Below the pieces are notes generated by a model. It did no database searches and was not told where the DNA came from. It saw only the letters and a program-made list of their open reading frames with translations. Below are positions 61,886 through 64,000 of a DNA stretch of 64,000 bases, in pieces. This stretch comes from Microbacterium sp. 1.5R (GTDB lineage: Bacteria; Actinomycetota; Actinomycetes; Actinomycetales; Microbacteriaceae), in NCBI RefSeq assembly GCF_001889265.1, contig NZ_CP018151.1:310001-374000 (forward strand), written 5' to 3'. Within the stretch, counting starts at the first letter, position 1; every line of letters begins with the position of its first letter. The position numbers were made by a program, and so were the translations under genes.

Positions 61886-63553
61886 ATGAAGCTCAGAAAG
61901 TCCATGATCGCCGTCGCGGCGATCTCCGCCCTCGGCGTCTCGGCCCTCGCCGGCTGCGCAGCCGGCGGATCGAACGACGGTGACGCCGGATCCGGCGGCG
62001 CAGCACTGACGATCGCCAAGCCCGACGGTGCGATCACCACCGAGTCGAACAACCCCTACGTCGGCGACTCGTCGGCGTCGAAGTACGGCTACGGCAAGGT
62101 CATCTTCGAGACCCTCGGTCTCGTCAACCAGACCGGCGACCGCGAGGTCACCCCCTGGCTCGCCGAGAGCATCGAGTGGAACGACGACTACACGGCCCTC
62201 ACCGTCGTGCCCCGCAAGGACGTCACCTGGAGCGACGGCGAGCCGTTCACCGCCGACGACATCGTCTTCACCTATGAGCTCGTGTCGACCCCCGAGCTCG
62301 ACACCGCCGGCCTCAAGTTCGAGGGGGCGACCGTCGAGGGCGACGCCGTCACCCTGAACTTCGGCGAATCGAAGTACGTGAACCAGGCGCGCGTCCTGCA
62401 CGTGCCGATCGTGCCGAAGCACATCTGGGAGAACCTCGACGAGCCGGCCACCGACCCCGTCAAGGGCGACGACCTGGTCGGCACCGGCCCCTACGCCCTG
62501 TCGAACTGGTCGACCGAGTCGGTCACGCTCGAGGCCCGCGACGACTACTGGGGCGGCGATCTCGCGGTTCCCGAGCTGCACTACGTCTCGTACGGCGACA
62601 ACACCGCTCTGACGACGGCTCTCGCGCAGGGCGAGGCCGACTGGGCGCAGGCGTTCATCCCGCAGATCCAGGAGCAGTTCCTCGACGCCGACCCCGAGCA
62701 CAACAAGTTCTTCGTCGCGCCGACCACGGGTTCGGCGACGCTGTTCATGAACCTGCAGCAGAAGCCGTTCGACGATGTGGCGTTCCGCCAGGCGCTCGCC
62801 TGGGTCATCGACCGCGACGCCTACGTCGACATCGCCCGTGAGGGCGCGAGCGAGCCGGTCTGGTCGGTGACCGGTCTGTCGTCGATCCTCGAGGACGAGA
62901 TCCAGCCCGAGTTCCAGGGCGAGGAGTACTCGGTCGACGCCGAGAAGGCGCGCGACCTGCTCGAGAGCGCCGGATACACGTGGAAGGACGACGCGCTGAT
63001 CGACCCCGACGGCACGCCCGTCTCGTTCACGCTCTCGGTGCCCTCGGGCTGGAGCGACTGGAACACCGCGCAGGAGCTCATCGCCGAAGACGTCACCGAG
63101 GCCATCGGCGCCGAGGTCAAGATCGACATGCCCGACTGGGGCGGCTGGGCAGGCCCCCGCGACGACGGCTCGTTCTCGGCCATCATCCACTGGCTGGAAG
63201 ACAGCGGCACGGCATACGGCCTGTACACGTCGACGATGGACCCGCGCTGGATCTCGCCCGAGGGCATCGCCGGGTTCAACTTCGGACGCTTCGAAGACCC
63301 CGCGGCAACCGAGGCGCTCAACACCTACGCGAACGCGTCGTCCGATGAGGAGCGCACTGCGGCGATCACCACGCTCGAGCAGATCTTCGTCGAGCAGGTC
63401 CCGGCGATCCCGCTGGGCGCGCACCCGCTTCTCGGCGAGTACAACACCCGCAACTACGTCGGGTGGCCCTCGGAGGACGACCCGTACGCCTCGGGCGACC
63501 CGACGCAGCAGAACATCGTGCAGATCCTCACGAAGCTGAAGCCGGCCGAGTAA
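61886..63553 (+). CDS. peptide/nickel-type ABC transporter substrate-binding lipoprotein
   Basis: 555-residue DppA/OppA-type binding protein (SBP_bac_5). Lipobox LAGC with Cys24; family stretches FTADDIVFTYELVSTPE, LVGTGPYALSNWS and VAFRQALAWVIDRDAYVDIA. ATG 61886 with AAGGAG upstream. Ligand probably a peptide or acylated amino acid given the neighbouring amidohydrolase. A perfect hairpin follows the stop. Confidence 0.92.
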   Translation: MKLRKSMIAVAAISALGVSALAGCAAGGSNDGDAGSGGAALTIAKPDGAITTESNNPYVGDSSASKYGYGKVIFETLGLVNQTGDREVTPWLAESIEWNDDYTALTVVPRKDVTWSDGEPFTADDIVFTYELVSTPELDTAGLKFEGATVEGDAVTLNFGESKYVNQARVLHVPIVPKHIWENLDEPATDPVKGDDLVGTGPYALSNWSTESVTLEARDDYWGGDLAVPELHYVSYGDNTALTTALAQGEADWAQAFIPQIQEQFLDADPEHNKFFVAPTTGSATLFMNLQQKPFDDVAFRQALAWVIDRDAYVDIAREGASEPVWSVTGLSSILEDEIQPEFQGEEYSVDAEKARDLLESAGYTWKDDALIDPDGTPVSFTLSVPSGWSDWNTAQELIAEDVTEAIGAEVKIDMPDWGGWAGPRDDGSFSAIIHWLEDSGTAYGLYTSTMDPRWISPEGIAGFNFGRFEDPAATEALNTYANASSDEERTAAITTLEQIFVEQVPAIPLGAHPLLGEYNTRNYVGWPSEDDPYASGDPTQQNIVQILTKLKPAE

Positions 63554-63561
63554 GCAGTCCC

Positions 63562-63593
63562 GGAGGGGCGGATGCAGCGGCATCCGCCCCTCC
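63562..63593 (+). terminator. perfect hairpin between binding-protein and ATPase genes
   Basis: 14-bp perfect stem (63562-63575 with 63580-63593) and four-base loop AGCG, no T-tract, eight bases after the binding-protein stop. Its size and placement match the hairpin after the galactan-binding protein. Confidence 0.75.
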
Positions 63594-63624
63594 CACCGAC
63601 CTCCCGACCGACGAAGGACCCCTC

Positions 63625-64000
63625 ATGTCAGAACCACTGCTCAGCGTGCGCGACTTCTCGGTCGTGTACGACGTCGACCCTCCCGTCGAGGCGGTGAAGA
63701 ACGTCACGCTCGAACTGCAGAGAGGCGAGATCCTCGGTCTCGCCGGGGAGAGCGGATGCGGCAAGACCACGCTCGCCTACGGCGTGCAGCGTCTGCTCCG
63801 GGCCCCTGCGGTGATCGCGGGCGGCAGCGTGACCTTCCACGATGCATCGGGTGTCGACGTCGACATCAACGCGCTCGACGTCGAGGCGATGCAGAAGTTC
63901 CGCTGGGACAAGGTCTCGATGGTGTTCCAGGGTGCGATGAACGCACTGAACCCGGTGGCGACGATCGGCTCGCAGCTCGAGGACGTGTTCGAGATCCACC
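63625..64000 (+). CDS. oligopeptide ABC transporter ATPase (DppD/OppD type), cut by right edge
   Basis: The first 125 residues of a DppD-type ATPase: opening LLSVRDFSVVYDV, Walker A GESGCGKTT (about residues 42-50), Q-loop VSMVFQGAMNALNPV. ATG 63625 has GAAGGA upstream. It follows the binding-protein gene; permease genes, if present, lie beyond the window, which is unusual since permeases often come first. Confidence 0.9.
   Translation, partial: MSEPLLSVRDFSVVYDVDPPVEAVKNVTLELQRGEILGLAGESGCGKTTLAYGVQRLLRAPAVIAGGSVTFHDASGVDVDINALDVEAMQKFRWDKVSMVFQGAMNALNPVATIGSQLEDVFEIH

Noticed and set aside
60182..63583. Very long minus-strand open frame (1133 codons)
   Set aside because: It is a high-G+C shadow crossing well-supported genes on both strands; its product is Arg/Asp/Gly-rich low-complexity sequence.

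Overview
The window is chromosomal DNA of a high-G+C Gram-positive bacterium. Codon use is strongly G/C-ending, GTG starts are frequent, many genes overlap by GTGA or ATGA, several genes look leaderless, and the gene set (iron-box-controlled siderophore uptake, ECF42-type sigma factor with a DGPF/YciI partner, KdpFABC-DE, actinobacterial galactan locus) points to Actinobacteria. Microbacteriaceae, most likely Microbacterium, is my best guess; this is inferred from protein flavour and not from a marker gene. No rRNA, tRNA, CRISPR, transposase or prophage gene was found.

Layout. 1-5.4 kb: deoD (cut by the left edge), a PutP-type symporter, a DNA alkylation repair protein, a FUSC membrane protein, a SRPBCC protein and two small proteins. 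5.5-8.7 kb: a large LuxR-type ATPase regulator and a cold-shock protein. 8.75-13.9 kb: an iron-regulated siderophore import operon (lipoprotein, two FecCD permeases, ATPase, siderophore-interacting reductase) behind two iron boxes. 13.9-15.3 kb: an alpha/beta hydrolase framed by related hairpins and simple repeats. 15.3-25.3 kb: a complete beta-1,4-galactan locus (LacI regulator, three operators, GH42 galactosidase, sugar ABC importer, secreted GH53 endogalactanase with accessory domains). 25.4-27.8 kb: alpha/beta hydrolase and divergent TetR sharing two operators, then a TspO-like protein. 27.9-35.8 kb: kdpFABC plus kdpDE, preceded by an unlisted 38-codon membrane peptide. 35.9-39.5 kb: a small protein, an ECF42-type sigma factor and a YciI/DGPF protein in one coupled operon, followed directly by a start-less RHS core with a new C-terminal tip and a coupled immunity-like gene. 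39.6-46 kb: an ArsB/NhaD-type transporter, two tandem GntR regulators, GNAT, PaiB-like, EamA and MocR genes. 46-49.8 kb: KimA-like permease, SnoaL-like protein, small (p)ppGpp synthetase, Cys-rich small protein. 49.8-59.7 kb: a molybdenum island (molybdo-oxidoreductase, mogA, moaE, moaD, moaC, moeA, moeB, HTH-TOBE regulator, modABC, moaA with a candidate Moco riboswitch). 59.8-64 kb: M20 amidohydrolase and TetR, divergent from a peptide ABC importer that runs off the right edge.

The least explained features are: an 86-bp inverted-repeat element present twice, each time between convergent genes and with a compensatory base change in its arms; the RHS tip plus immunity-like cassette fused to the stop codon of the YciI gene; the tiny peptide upstream of kdpF; two similar small helical proteins each encoded just before a regulator; and perfect hairpins placed just after three different solute-binding-protein genes.
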